DNA of 64,000 nt from assembly GCF_016907455.1 (NCBI RefSeq), contig NZ_JAFBCB010000001.1, forward strand, positions 992,001-1,056,000. Direction: 5' to 3'. The translations under genes were made by a program, and so were the position numbers. Source of the stretch: Brachybacterium muris. GTDB taxonomy: Bacteria; Actinomycetota; Actinomycetes; Actinomycetales; Dermabacteraceae. The first letter of the stretch is position 1; each line of letters begins with the position of its first letter. This document shows, piece after piece, positions 41,598 through 50,608 of the stretch. The notes under the pieces are model-generated. The model was not told where the DNA came from, did not search any database, and was given only the letters and a program-made list of their open reading frames with translations.

Positions 41598-42681
41598 GGT
41601 CTCGACCAGGCGCACGCCGGTCTCGGGCTGGCTGCCCGTCCGGGACCGGGCTCAGCCGCCCTGCGACCGCGCCCAGTGTCCCGACGGCACCGTCCCGCAG
41701 TGACGCGCGGCTGCTCATCATCGCGAGGTGCAGCATCGCGTCTGACCCCAGCCGCCAGGCCTGACCGGGAACGGTACGGCGGGCGGCATAGGCCCGCAGC
41801 GCGGCGTCGATGCTCGACGTGGACCTGATCGCCGCGGGCAGCGCGTCCGCATCCTGCAGGGCCGTGTTCGCCCTGTGCCCGAGATTGGGCGCCATCGCGT
41901 GCGCGGCATCCCCCAGCAGCACCACGTCATCCTTCACCGGCAGCACGGGCGGGGCGGTGTGGATCCCGTGGACCAGCGTCGATGCGGGCCTGGCGGCGGC
42001 GAGCACGGCGTCGATCGGTTCCCGTCGGCCGCCCACCACCGCGCGCAGGTGCGCGAGATCCTCCTCGCGGGAGCCGGTGCGGTGCTCGGGCACGCAGGCG
42101 AACCAGTTGGTGCCGCGGGCCAGCGGGGTGATGCCGAACAACCATCCTCCGCCCCAGGTCTCCGAGATCTCCGGGGGAGGATCGTCAGTGGTGCCTCGCA
42201 GGACGGTCACCCTGTGCCGGCGGGCCTCGCTGCCCGGCCATCCGGAGCGCCTCACCAGCGAATGAACCCCGTCGGCCCCCACCAGGAGGTCGGCACCCTG
42301 ACGCAGCGGGCGTGCGTCTTCGACGCGTCGACGGCTGCGGTGCACCGTCTCGGGAAGCGCTGCGGTGAGGATCTGGACCAGGTCCGAGCGGGCCACCAGG
42401 ATCCCGCCCCCGGCGGGGATGGTGGCCAGGTGTCGTCCGTCGGCCCCGATCAGGCGTCCACTGCGGGGAGCGGCGGACCTCGCACGCACCTCCTCCAGCA
42501 CCCCGAGCCGTTCCAGCACCCGCTGCGCCGGGCCGAACAGGCCCAACGCCGTTCCGACGGTGGGGATCGCGAAGTGCTCGTCGATCAGCTCCACCTCGTG
42601 CCCGTCGCCAGCCAGGGCGATGGCGGAGCTGAGCCTGGACACGCCGGCCCCCAGGATGCGCACGGTCAATGGGCGATGCAT
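41590..42681 (-). CDS. FAD-dependent monooxygenase with altered FAD motifs
   Basis: The product has 363 residues of the PHBH/flavoprotein hydroxylase family. The N-terminal dinucleotide-binding motif reads GAGVSRLSSA where GxGxxG is expected, so the third glycine is Arg (AGG). The second FAD motif is normal at GDAAHAMAPNLG but continues HRAN instead of QGAN, again with Arg (AGG) for Gly. DG motif GADLLVGADGVHS is intact. Both changes could weaken FAD binding, so activity is doubtful. It is divergent from the TipA-like regulator, and the palindromic operator between them may control both. Confidence 0.8.
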   Translation of the reverse strand: MHRPLTVRILGAGVSRLSSAIALAGDGHEVELIDEHFAIPTVGTALGLFGPAQRVLERLGVLEEVRARSAAPRSGRLIGADGRHLATIPAGGGILVARSDLVQILTAALPETVHRSRRRVEDARPLRQGADLLVGADGVHSLVRRSGWPGSEARRHRVTVLRGTTDDPPPEISETWGGGWLFGITPLARGTNWFACVPEHRTGSREEDLAHLRAVVGGRREPIDAVLAAARPASTLVHGIHTAPPVLPVKDDVVLLGDAAHAMAPNLGHRANTALQDADALPAAIRSTSSIDAALRAYAARRTVPGQAWRLGSDAMLHLAMMSSRASLRDGAVGTLGAVAGRLSPVPDGQPARDRRAPGRDLS

Positions 42682-42718
42682 GATGCGAACCTAGCGCGCT
42701 TCCGGGGCTGGCGGGCGC

Positions 42719-42740
42719 TTGACCCTCACGCGACGTGAGG
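42719..42740. promoter_or_regulatory. MerR/TipA-type operator and promoter
   Basis: CCTCACG-CGA-CGTGAGG is a 17-bp palindrome at 42724-42740. It overlaps a -35 hexamer TTGACC (42719-42724). MerR-family activators bind such dyads in the long spacer of their target promoters. The site lies 15 bp before the TipA-like start and 42 bp upstream of the monooxygenase start, so it could serve both directions. Confidence 0.65.
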
Positions 42741-42755
42741 CAGGAAGGTGGAGCC

Positions 42756-43568
42756 ATGACCGAGAAGCAGCAATCGCTCACCGTGGGCCGCGTGGCCGAA
42801 CTGGTGGGGGTCAGCGTGCGCACCCTGCATCACTGGGACACGATCGACCTGGTGCGACCCAGCGGGCGCAGCTGGTCCGACTACCGGCTCTACGACGCGG
42901 ACGACATCGCACGCATCCACCGGGTGCTGGTGTACCGCGAGATCGGTCTGCCGCTCGCTGAGATCGCCCGGATCCTCGATGATCCCGAGGTCGATCCCCG
43001 CGAGCACCTGCAGCGCCAGCGTGCGCTCCTCGCGGAGCGAATCAGCCGGCTCACCAAGGCGGCCCGCGCCGTCGACGAGATGATCAAGAGGACCACACCC
43101 ATGAACCAGGACAAGAACATCAAGCTCAGCCCCGAGGAGCAGACCCGCATCTTCGGCACCGACTGGGACCCCGCCTGGCAGGACGAGGCCCGCGAGCGAT
43201 GGGGCGACAGCGAGCAGTGGGCACAGTCCGTCGAGCGCACCGGGCACTACAGCGCCTCGGACTGGAAGCGCGTGGCCGAGGAGACCGCGGCCCTGGACGC
43301 CGACCTCGCGGAGGCCATGCAACGCGGGGTGGAGCCCGGCAGTGAGGAAGCGAATGCGCTGGCCGAACGGCATCGCGCCTCCATCTCGCAGCACTACGAC
43401 TGCACTGCGTCGATGCACGTGGTGCTGGCACGGATGTACACCGAGGACCCGCGCTTCACCGCGCACTACGACCGCCGGGCCGAGGGGCTCGCGGCCTGGC
43501 TGCGCACGGTGATCGAGGAGGCGGCCCGCACCCAGGGCGTGGACCCGGAGACCGCCGGCTGGGAGTGA
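42756..43568 (+). CDS. TipA-like MerR-family regulator with TipAS ligand domain
   Basis: The product has 270 residues. The N-terminal MerR DNA-binding domain (about 10-75: LTVGRVAELVGVSVRTLHHWD) is followed by a coiled-coil dimerisation helix (about 80-112) and a C-terminal TipAS domain (about 120-265) of helices that bind hydrophobic ligands such as thiopeptides. An in-frame ATG at 43101, preceded by AAGAGGA, would give a 155-residue TipAS-only protein, as known for Streptomyces tipA. GGAAGGTGGAG precedes the first start. The palindrome upstream suggests autoactivation. Confidence 0.92.
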   Translation: MTEKQQSLTVGRVAELVGVSVRTLHHWDTIDLVRPSGRSWSDYRLYDADDIARIHRVLVYREIGLPLAEIARILDDPEVDPREHLQRQRALLAERISRLTKAARAVDEMIKRTTPMNQDKNIKLSPEEQTRIFGTDWDPAWQDEARERWGDSEQWAQSVERTGHYSASDWKRVAEETAALDADLAEAMQRGVEPGSEEANALAERHRASISQHYDCTASMHVVLARMYTEDPRFTAHYDRRAEGLAAWLRTVIEEAARTQGVDPETAGWE

Positions 43569-43712
43569 GTGCGGGAGAAGCAAGCGCGGGAGAGAGGCGT
43601 CGAGAGATGACCCCCGCGTCATCGGGCGGCGGTGCGTAGCGTTGGCTGCACACCGCCGTCCGCCGTGCTGTGAGCGCGGAGTTCCGGACGACGCCCGACG
43701 GAGGGACTGTTC

Positions 43713-44132
43713 GTGAAGCTGCGCTGGTACACCGTGGTGATCGACTGCCGCGACATCCACGCCCAGGCCCGCTGGTGGGCCCAGGTGCTCGACGGGGAGA
43801 TCGTCTACGAGGACGACAACGAGGTGGCGATGATCCCCGGCGGCCTACCCGAGGGCTACGACGTTGACGCCCCGATCCCGGCAGAGCGGTGGCATCGTGA
43901 GCCCCCTGCCCTTGTGTTCGTGCCGGTGGCGGAGGGCAAGCAGGTGAAGAACCGGCTGCACATCGACCTGGCCGCCCACGTCGACGACGATCGCGACGCG
44001 CAGATCCAGCGCCTGCTCGACCTGGGCGCCACCCAGGTGGACGTGGGGCAGGACCCGGAGCAGGTCACCTGGACGGTGCTCGCCGATCCCGAGGGGAACG
44101 AGTTCTGCGTGCTGTCCTCGCGGGACCACTGA
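43713..44132 (+). CDS. VOC-family (glyoxalase-like) protein
   Basis: The product has 139 residues from a GTG preceded by GACGGAGGG. It has two beta-alpha-beta-beta-beta modules of the vicinal oxygen chelate fold (RWYTVVIDCRDIHAQARWWAQVL; NRLHIDLAAHVDDD; VLADPEGNEFCVL). It belongs to the Glyoxalase_6 group, common in actinobacteria, with no assigned substrate. Confidence 0.88.
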   Translation: MKLRWYTVVIDCRDIHAQARWWAQVLDGEIVYEDDNEVAMIPGGLPEGYDVDAPIPAERWHREPPALVFVPVAEGKQVKNRLHIDLAAHVDDDRDAQIQRLLDLGATQVDVGQDPEQVTWTVLADPEGNEFCVLSSRDH

Positions 44133-44169
44133 CTCCCGCGGGACCGGTCGCTGATCGCTGCCTGGTGCG

Positions 44170-44568
44170 TCAGTGCTTCTCGAGGATCTCCGTCAGCTCG
44201 GCGAGGTCCTCGGCGACAGCCTCGGCGTCGGCCTCGAACTCGTCCTCGCTCATCGCGGCCCGGCGCAGGGAGAAGATGACCTCGCTGCGCTGATCGTCGA
44301 CGGAGATCACGCGCATCGGGTTCAACGTGGATTCGCCCGTGGGCAGGGTCACCGAGTGGTCAAGCACGCCATAGGGGTTCTCGGGCACGAAGCTGATCAG
44401 CACCCGGCCCATGGGGGTGTTCATGGACCACTGCTCGACCTCGTGCTGGACGTCGGTTCCGCCCAGCCCGGCCGCCCAGCGGGGCAGGTTCTGCGGATCG
44501 CGCACGAAGTCGTACACCTCGGCAGCGGGACGGTCGATGATCGTGGTGACGTGTCGGGTCTCGCTCAT
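44170..44568 (-). CDS. SRPBCC (START-like) family protein
   Basis: The product has 132 residues. The helix-grip fold is suggested by RHVTTIIDRPAAEVYDFVRDPQNLPRWAAGL at the start, typical of polyketide-cyclase/dehydrase-like SRPBCC proteins. The ligand is unknown. The ATG overlaps the stop of an upstream gene (ATGA) that is now split by IS21 copy D, so its transcription may be altered. Confidence 0.85.
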   Translation of the reverse strand: MSETRHVTTIIDRPAAEVYDFVRDPQNLPRWAAGLGGTDVQHEVEQWSMNTPMGRVLISFVPENPYGVLDHSVTLPTGESTLNPMRVISVDDQRSEVIFSLRRAAMSEDEFEADAEAVAEDLAELTEILEKH

Positions 44569-44980
44569 GCGGTGACCGTAGCAGGCGACCGGAGGGGTTC
44601 GCCCGGGCGCTGGGCGTGCGCAGCTTCGTCCGTGGTGAGCTCGTCGAGAGCCCGGAGCGCCGCCCGTACGACGCCGATGACGGTGGCGGCGTCGGTGACA
44701 CGGACCTGGTGATGTAGGCCAGTGATCCGCGGTGAGACCACGACCCAGCGCACTTCACCTCGGCGGCGCATCCTCCCGATCTCGATGGTGCGGCCACCGG
44801 GGAGGTCTATCGACAGTGCGCCGCTGGCACCTTCACGCAGCCTGCATTTGAGTGCCGGACGCCTGGCTGAGTATTCGTAGTCGTGGGAGCCACCGAATCT
44901 TGCTCTTGGGGACCGCCGATCGTGCCGACGGGGGCCAGTAGCCGCCGCGGTGGGGACCACTGGCTCCCGCCGGCATCGGG

Positions 44981-45727
44981 TCACTGGGGCAGTGCGGTGT
45001 GTTCTCGCATGTTCCTGTCGCCGGTGTCGATCCAGATTGTGTTGTGCACGATGCGGTCCATGATCGCATCGGCGTGGACTGCTCCACCGAGCCGGGCGTG
45101 CCAGTCCTTCTTCGGGTACTGGGTGCAGAACACGGTCGAGCCGGTGTCATAGCGGCGCTCGAGCAGTTCCAGCAGCATCGAACGCATTCCCTCGTCAGGA
45201 TGGTCCAGCAGCCACTCGTCGATCACCAGCAGCGAGAACGTGGAGTACTTCCGCAGGAACTTCGTCTGGCCCTGCGGCTTGTCCTTTGCCAGGGCCCAGG
45301 CCTCTTCGAGGTCGGGCATTCGGATGTAGTGGGCTCGGAGCCGGTGCTGGCAGGCCTGCTTCGCCAGCGCGCAGCCGAGGTAGGACTTCCCTGAGCCGGT
45401 GAAGCCCTGGAAGACCACGTTCTGTTGCCGCTGGATGAAGGAGCAGGTTGCCAGTTGCGCGATCACGTTCCGGTTCAGTCCCCGTTCCTCGACCAGATCC
45501 AGCCGCCGCAGGTCCGCTCCGGGATAACGCAGCCCCGCCCGGCGGATCAGACCCTCGACCTTTCCATGATTGAAGATGGAATGCGCCTCGTCCACGATCA
45601 GCTGGAGCCGTTCCTGGAACGACATCCCCAGCACGTGAGCCTCATCCTGGGCATCGATCGCGTCCAGCAGCGCGGTCGCGCCCATCTCGCGCAGCTTCCG
45701 CTTCGTGTCGTTATCGATCACGCTCAC
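44981..45727 (-). CDS. istB: IstB helper ATPase (IS21 copy D)
   Basis: It encodes the same 248-residue protein as the other copies. Confidence 0.95.
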   Translation of the reverse strand: MSVIDNDTKRKLREMGATALLDAIDAQDEAHVLGMSFQERLQLIVDEAHSIFNHGKVEGLIRRAGLRYPGADLRRLDLVEERGLNRNVIAQLATCSFIQRQQNVVFQGFTGSGKSYLGCALAKQACQHRLRAHYIRMPDLEEAWALAKDKPQGQTKFLRKYSTFSLLVIDEWLLDHPDEGMRSMLLELLERRYDTGSTVFCTQYPKKDWHARLGGAVHADAIMDRIVHNTIWIDTGDRNMREHTALPQ

Positions 45728-47286
45728 CGGACACCTCCGGCGTAGTAGTCGGCGCCACGGACGTATCCGCCGTCTTCCGCGGGTTCCTCGCGGGGTGGAC
45801 GCAGGGCGGCGACCTTGTCCTGCCCGGTGGCCAAGATCGGGTGCAGATGCGCATAGCGCGGTGAACGGACCCGTCCCGTCAGCGCGAGTGCGCAGGCCGC
45901 CTCGACCCGATCTACGGAGAAGCGGCGAGAGAGCCGTAGCACCGCCAACGCGGGATCCAGGCCCTGTTCCACGATCGGCACGGACTCGAAGATCCGCTGG
46001 ATCACGATCACCGTGGCCGGCCCGACCCGATCTGCCCACGCCCGCACCCTCTGCGCGTCCCAGGCCTGGAAACGCTCGCCCGCAGGTAGGTCCGCGTCGT
46101 TGGTGCGGTACTCATTGCTCGCGGTCTCCGGGAGCAGCAGGTGACTGGTCAGTCGCTGGCTGCCCTGATAGATCTCCAGCGTCCGGGCCGTGATGCGCAG
46201 ATCGACCTTCGCGCCGATGTGCGCGAACGGCGCGGAGTAGAAGTTCCGCGCGAACGTGACGTGCCCGTTCCTGCCCACTCGTCGTCCGTAGTGCCATGTC
46301 GAGATCTCGTAGGGCACCGCCGGCAGCGGCGTCAGCAGCGGCCGCTCCTCCGCGTCGAACACGCTGGCGCGGGATCCGGGCCGCTTCTGGAACGGCTCCG
46401 CGTTATAGGCCTCCATCCGCTGCCCGATGGCGGCTGCAAGTTCGGGCAGGGACGTGAATCGCTGATCCCGCAGCCCGGCGATGACCCAGGTCGCGACGTG
46501 CGCGACGGTGTTCTCCACGCTCGCCTTGTCTTTCGGTTTCCGCACCCTCCCCGGGAGCACCGCCGCCGAGTAATGCGCTGCCATCTCGCGATACGCATCG
46601 TTCAGGACGATCTCGCCCTCGCGGGGGTGCTTCACCACACCGGTCTTGAGGTTGTCCGGAACGATCCTCGGGACCGTCCCGCCCAGCGCCTCGAACATCG
46701 CTACGTGCGCTCGCAGCCAGGACTCCTGGCGCATATCCAGCGCCGGGAAGCAGAACGCGTAACGAGAAAAAGGCAGGCAGGCAACGAACAAGAACACCTT
46801 CGAGACCTCGCCGGTGACCGGATCGGCCAGCTCCATCGTGGGGCCGGACCAGTCGACCTCCACGCTCTGGCCGGCCTTGTGACCGACTCTCGAAGCGGCA
46901 CCGGTGACCATGACGTGGTGCTGGTAGGTGCGGCAAAACCGGTCATACCCCATCGCCGGATCCCCAGCCGCCGTGGTCGCGTCGAAGTACTCGCCGTGCA
47001 ACAGCTTCAGCGTCACGCCGACCCTGGCCATCTCTCGATGGACCTGTTCCCAGTCCGGCTGTGCGAACACGCTCTCGTGCTCGCCCCGGCCCGGGAACAA
47101 CCGGGCATACACCTGCTCATCGGCGACGTCCGCGATATCGCCCCACCCGATCCCTGCAGCGTCAGCGGCCTCGAACACCGCCCTCACGGACTTGCGGGAC
47201 ATGCCCTGCGAGGACGAAATCGCTCGCCCCGACAGACCTTCTGCGCGCAGCTGGAGCACCAGCTTCGCCCTGATCTTCCGTACCAT
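45724..47286 (-). CDS. istA: IstA transposase (IS21 copy D)
   Basis: It encodes the same 520-residue protein as the other copies, with an intact DDE triad and start-site hairpin. Confidence 0.95.
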   Translation of the reverse strand: MVRKIRAKLVLQLRAEGLSGRAISSSQGMSRKSVRAVFEAADAAGIGWGDIADVADEQVYARLFPGRGEHESVFAQPDWEQVHREMARVGVTLKLLHGEYFDATTAAGDPAMGYDRFCRTYQHHVMVTGAASRVGHKAGQSVEVDWSGPTMELADPVTGEVSKVFLFVACLPFSRYAFCFPALDMRQESWLRAHVAMFEALGGTVPRIVPDNLKTGVVKHPREGEIVLNDAYREMAAHYSAAVLPGRVRKPKDKASVENTVAHVATWVIAGLRDQRFTSLPELAAAIGQRMEAYNAEPFQKRPGSRASVFDAEERPLLTPLPAVPYEISTWHYGRRVGRNGHVTFARNFYSAPFAHIGAKVDLRITARTLEIYQGSQRLTSHLLLPETASNEYRTNDADLPAGERFQAWDAQRVRAWADRVGPATVIVIQRIFESVPIVEQGLDPALAVLRLSRRFSVDRVEAACALALTGRVRSPRYAHLHPILATGQDKVAALRPPREEPAEDGGYVRGADYYAGGVR

Positions 47287-47667
47287 TCCAGATTGCTCCT
47301 TCCGCCGCGTGCCCTATACACACGGCGGAAGGAGCGTAGACAGAGCGGCCCCAACGACACCACTGGTGGTCCCGAACGACGCCACCGCTACGGCAGCGAC
47401 GTGGCACCCGAACCCTCGATCAGCGGACCCCAGCGAGGCGAATATTCACCTGGCCAGCAGGAGCCGAAGGATCGCATCTCGCTGGGCCGAGAGTGCGGTG
47501 CCGTCTCGGTGCAGGTCGATCGTGGGGGACATCGCTCCTCCTGAAGGGTCGGTGCACTGCTGACCTTGCATTTCGCACGATAGGGGTGGGGTGTGACAGA
47601 CGAGGGTCGCTGCCGACTGGCTCGGCGCTGGGGCTGTCGCTGTGGTCGGTGTAGTCGGTCATTGCGG

Positions 47668-49398
47668 TCAGTCATCGGGACCCGTTGGGCTCTCGTCGGT
47701 ACCCGGAGGACCTATCGCCGGGCTCGGGGGTTCTCCGGGGTGGGCGGGGTCGGCGGCCGGCCGACGATCTCCTGGCCGAGGTGATTCCGAGTGAGGCGTG
47801 CCAGAGGCGCCGCGCGCTCCGTGGGGACTTTCCCACGTGATCTGCCCGGACCGTTCTGCAGCCCTGCCAGGGGTGACGTGCCAGGGGCCGTGCTCCTTGA
47901 GGTAGTTGCAGCGCTCGCAGAGACCTTGGCCGTTGTCGTAGTTCGTCGGCCCACCCGATGCGACGGACACGATGTGGTCGATGTGCCTGATGCGAGCGTT
48001 GCACCAGGGAGTTCGGCAGGTCTCGTCGCGCCACGAGATCATTCGCTTCAACCCTGCCGGGAATGCACGCGCTCGTGACTCCATCGCCACCAGTTCACCC
48101 GTTCGTGGATGCGTGTAGAGACGGCGGAAGACTGCGGTCACTTCGATGTCGGGGTGCTGCTCGACAGGATGGGCGTTCTCCATGGCATCGATGTCGCCCC
48201 AGTCGTCGTCGGCGGGTATGCCGGGCGGCTTCTGCGGTTCCGGAGACGGTGGAGCTTGCGGAGTTGGCAGAGGTGGTTCGTCGTCCACTCTCGGGGCGAT
48301 GAGCATGCCTGGAGGTGCTCCGCTCATGGTGTCACTGATGATGTGCGCTGGGATCGGACCGTAACCCTCGATCCGTGCGATCTCCCCGTCGGCCTCCGAG
48401 CACAGCAGTGCCCGGTCGGTGATGATGACGCCCACGTCCAGGCGGAAGCCTGGTTCGCGGCTGGGTGATGGTCGGTGCGTGGTGTTGCTCGGTTCGGCTT
48501 CGCGTGCCCCGCCGAGAACGAGGGTGACGAGGTTGTCGGCCTGGAGGGCCTGATGGGAGTCCCGCGCACCAGCTGCCTTCTGGGAGGTAGCTGCAGCGTC
48601 CAGGGTCTTCATCACGGCGGTCGCATCGAGGGCTCGCAGGACCGCGGTGATCCGAGCCATCCCGTCTCCGACCGGTTGCATGGTGACGTTGCGGGCCCGC
48701 GCGGCTCGTTCTGCACGGGCGCGGGACTCCGAGGGGTCAGCCTGCTGGCTGAGCTCGCGTACGAGTTGGCGGGTTCGGCGGGTCCCGAGCCCGTCCAACC
48801 GTGTGGGGTTCTCGGCGATCCAGTCGTCGACCTCCGTGCACACGCTGGGATCGGAGCCATCGAGGGTGCGAGCGATGGCATGGGCGGTGCGTTCGGTGAT
48901 CAGCCCGGATGAGAGGTACTCGAGGGTTGCCGGCATATGGCTGACCAGCCGACGTGCTGAACTGAGGGACAGTGACGAGGAGTGAGGCGAGACCCGACGG
49001 GCAAGGGCGAGCTCGCTGGACACACCGTGGCCCTGGTTCTTCTCCGGGACGTTTCGGGCGGCATCGGCCTGCCGGATCCGCTGCTCCGCGGTGACCTGCC
49101 AAGTCGAGTCCATCGCAGCGAGACTCGATCGCAGTTGGTCGATACCGGCGACCACCGCGAGAGCCTCCTCGCTGGACCCCGGCTGGGTGGCGTTCAACGG
49201 CCTTGTGACCGCGATGGTGTCGGTGAGGGCGATGACCGCGCGACCGAGGATCTCGGCGAGGACATCACGCACCGCGCCTGATGCAGGCAGCGACGAAGCG
49301 TGTTCGACCGCACGAGCCAGCGCGTCACGAATCTCCGGCTGCGGGCCGGGGTTCGTGTCGCCATGGGGCGTGCGCGGTGTTTCCATGCCCCCATTCAA
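47668..49398 (-). CDS. DUF222/13E12-repeat protein with HNH endonuclease domain
   Basis: The product has 576 residues. The DUF222 region covers most of residues 30-400, including the ARRVSPHSSSLSLSSARRLV helices and GDGMARITAVL. A Pro-rich linker leads to the HNH domain near residues 465-510: CRTPWCNARIRHIDHIV, then NGQGLCERCNYLKEHG, with two Cys pairs for zinc and the catalytic His. These proteins are abundant in actinobacteria and in REP13E12 repeats; the role is unsettled. ATGs at 49398 and 49386 are both possible. The upstream gap is unusually AT-rich. Confidence 0.9.
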   Translation of the reverse strand: MNGGMETPRTPHGDTNPGPQPEIRDALARAVEHASSLPASGAVRDVLAEILGRAVIALTDTIAVTRPLNATQPGSSEEALAVVAGIDQLRSSLAAMDSTWQVTAEQRIRQADAARNVPEKNQGHGVSSELALARRVSPHSSSLSLSSARRLVSHMPATLEYLSSGLITERTAHAIARTLDGSDPSVCTEVDDWIAENPTRLDGLGTRRTRQLVRELSQQADPSESRARAERAARARNVTMQPVGDGMARITAVLRALDATAVMKTLDAAATSQKAAGARDSHQALQADNLVTLVLGGAREAEPSNTTHRPSPSREPGFRLDVGVIITDRALLCSEADGEIARIEGYGPIPAHIISDTMSGAPPGMLIAPRVDDEPPLPTPQAPPSPEPQKPPGIPADDDWGDIDAMENAHPVEQHPDIEVTAVFRRLYTHPRTGELVAMESRARAFPAGLKRMISWRDETCRTPWCNARIRHIDHIVSVASGGPTNYDNGQGLCERCNYLKEHGPWHVTPGRAAERSGQITWESPHGARGASGTPHSESPRPGDRRPAADPAHPGEPPSPAIGPPGTDESPTGPDD

Positions 49399-49660
49399 TC
49401 CACCCCGACTGACAAACGAAGCAAATGCGCGACCTGGTTGAGCTGAAATTGCTGGTCAAGGCCAAGAAAAAACTTCTTTGTGGAAAACTCTCAGTGGGGA
49501 GGAACTGAGATCCGGCTTTCCGATTGTGGAACGCCTTGTGGATAACTGAGTCTTGGGGAGGAACCTTATCTCATCTGATCCTCATTGTGGGAAAGATTGA
49601 GGACAATACTGCGATCAGTCAGAGCTTTGAACTGCGGCGAGTTGTGCGGTTCGGCTCACG
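49399..49660. other. AT-richer intergenic region with DnaA-box-like motifs
   Basis: This 262-bp gap has a clearly lower GC content than its surroundings. TGTGGATAA at 49537-49545 is a perfect inverse DnaA box, and related TGTGG(A/G)-starting motifs occur near 49479, 49525 and 49587. CTCAGT-N8-ACTGAG (near 49490-49509) can form a hairpin, and GGGGAGGAAC is repeated at two places. No gene is seen. It may hold the divergent promoter of the DUF222-HNH gene. Confidence 0.45.
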
Positions 49661-50608
49661 TCAGAGTTCGCGGTGGGTTGCTGCGGGGTCGCGGTGGCCT
49701 TCGGTGTCGGGGTTTCGTGGGGGGATCCAGGGATCGGTTTCTTCGTCGACGGGGATGTCGGGGTTGACGAGTCTGGATTCGAGGGACTTGGAGAACAGGG
49801 GGACGGGGTCGGAGGCGATCTCGATGGTGCCGTCGATGTCCTGCCATTCGCCGCCGTCGACGGAGAACTGTCCGGCGAAGGTGGTGGTCAGGGTGATGTC
49901 GTACCAGCCCTCCTGGGTGTAGGTCGCGGTGACCTGCTCGGAGGGGTAGGGCTTGCCGGGCTTCTTGGTGGTGATGGTGTTCCCGTCTCCGAGGTCCGAG
50001 TGGTACTGGATCGGGATTGCCCGCACCTGCACGGGGACGCCCAGCAGCTCGGTCTCCAGGGTTTGGGTGGTGGGGTCGGCGTACAGGACGTTGATCATGT
50101 TCACCGGCAGCCACCCCTCATCCGGTCCCGCATGCGCACCCAGTGGCTGGACGGGCAGTCGTCACCGACTCCATCGTCACCTCACCCTCCGCACGAGTGC
50201 GGGAATTAGCAGTCGCGCGGGGAACGGCGACGCCGCCGGCGTCGATGGAGTAGTTCGTGCCCGTGGTACACGCGGCGGTCGATGCGATGCAGTTCTGCGG
50301 AGCGCCCGCTACGCCGGTGCAGTTGTTTCCACCCCACTCCGTCGTCTTGCGGCTCCGAGTCACCCACCGATCGAGAGCTTGAGCGGGGGTGCCGTGAAGT
50401 GAGCCACCTCCATCGGTTGCGCTGAGACTCGGAACGTTGTTACCTGAGGTGGATTGGTCAACCTCTTCGTTAGAGACTCCAATCTTTCCGTCTTCAATGA
50501 CTGAGTCGATTGCTGAGGACGTGGTGCCGGTAGCGCCGCGAGGAGGAGCCAGGCAAGAACGCAGCAAGCAGCTCTGTAAATGAATTGACTTTGGTGTCCC
50601 TCAGTCAT
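49661..50608 (-). pseudogene. Secreted hypothetical protein, frameshifted
   Basis: An ATG at 50608 overlaps the end of the DUF6318 lipoprotein gene by 8 bp and starts a signal-peptide-like segment (YRAACCVLAWLLLAALPA). The frame then shifts. The next part continues in another frame as TTSSAIDSVIEDGKIGVSNE and on to TRAEGEVTMES, then shifts again near 50150-50166. The third part (from about 50145) reads PDEGWLPVNMINVLYADPTTQT, a GWYDITLTTTFAG strand, and ends at 49661. The three frames together make one protein of about 310 residues rich in beta strands. Its family was not recognised. Two indels are needed, so it is probably dead. Confidence 0.65.

Larger units (their letters stand above)
44868..47448 (-). 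mobile_element. IS21-family element, copy D
   Basis: It is 2581 bp in reverse orientation, with a 6-bp target duplication CCTGGC at 44862-44867 and 47449-47454. It interrupts a 126-codon hypothetical gene at codon 28. It is in inverted orientation to copy C, with 12.7 kb of chromosome between them. Confidence 0.95.
44565..47532 (-). pseudogene. Small hypothetical protein gene split by IS21 copy D
   Basis: The 5' part (47532-47449) starts with ATG after AGGAGGAGCG and encodes MSPTIDLHRDGTALSAQR and ten more residues. The 3' part is 44867-44565. Joining them without IS21 and one 6-bp duplication gives 126 residues in one frame. The protein has an N-terminal helix, an IDLPGGRTIEIGRMRRRGEVR beta segment and a C-terminal helix. 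I do not recognise the family. It overlaps the SRPBCC gene by 4 bp, so the two formed an operon. Confidence 0.8.
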
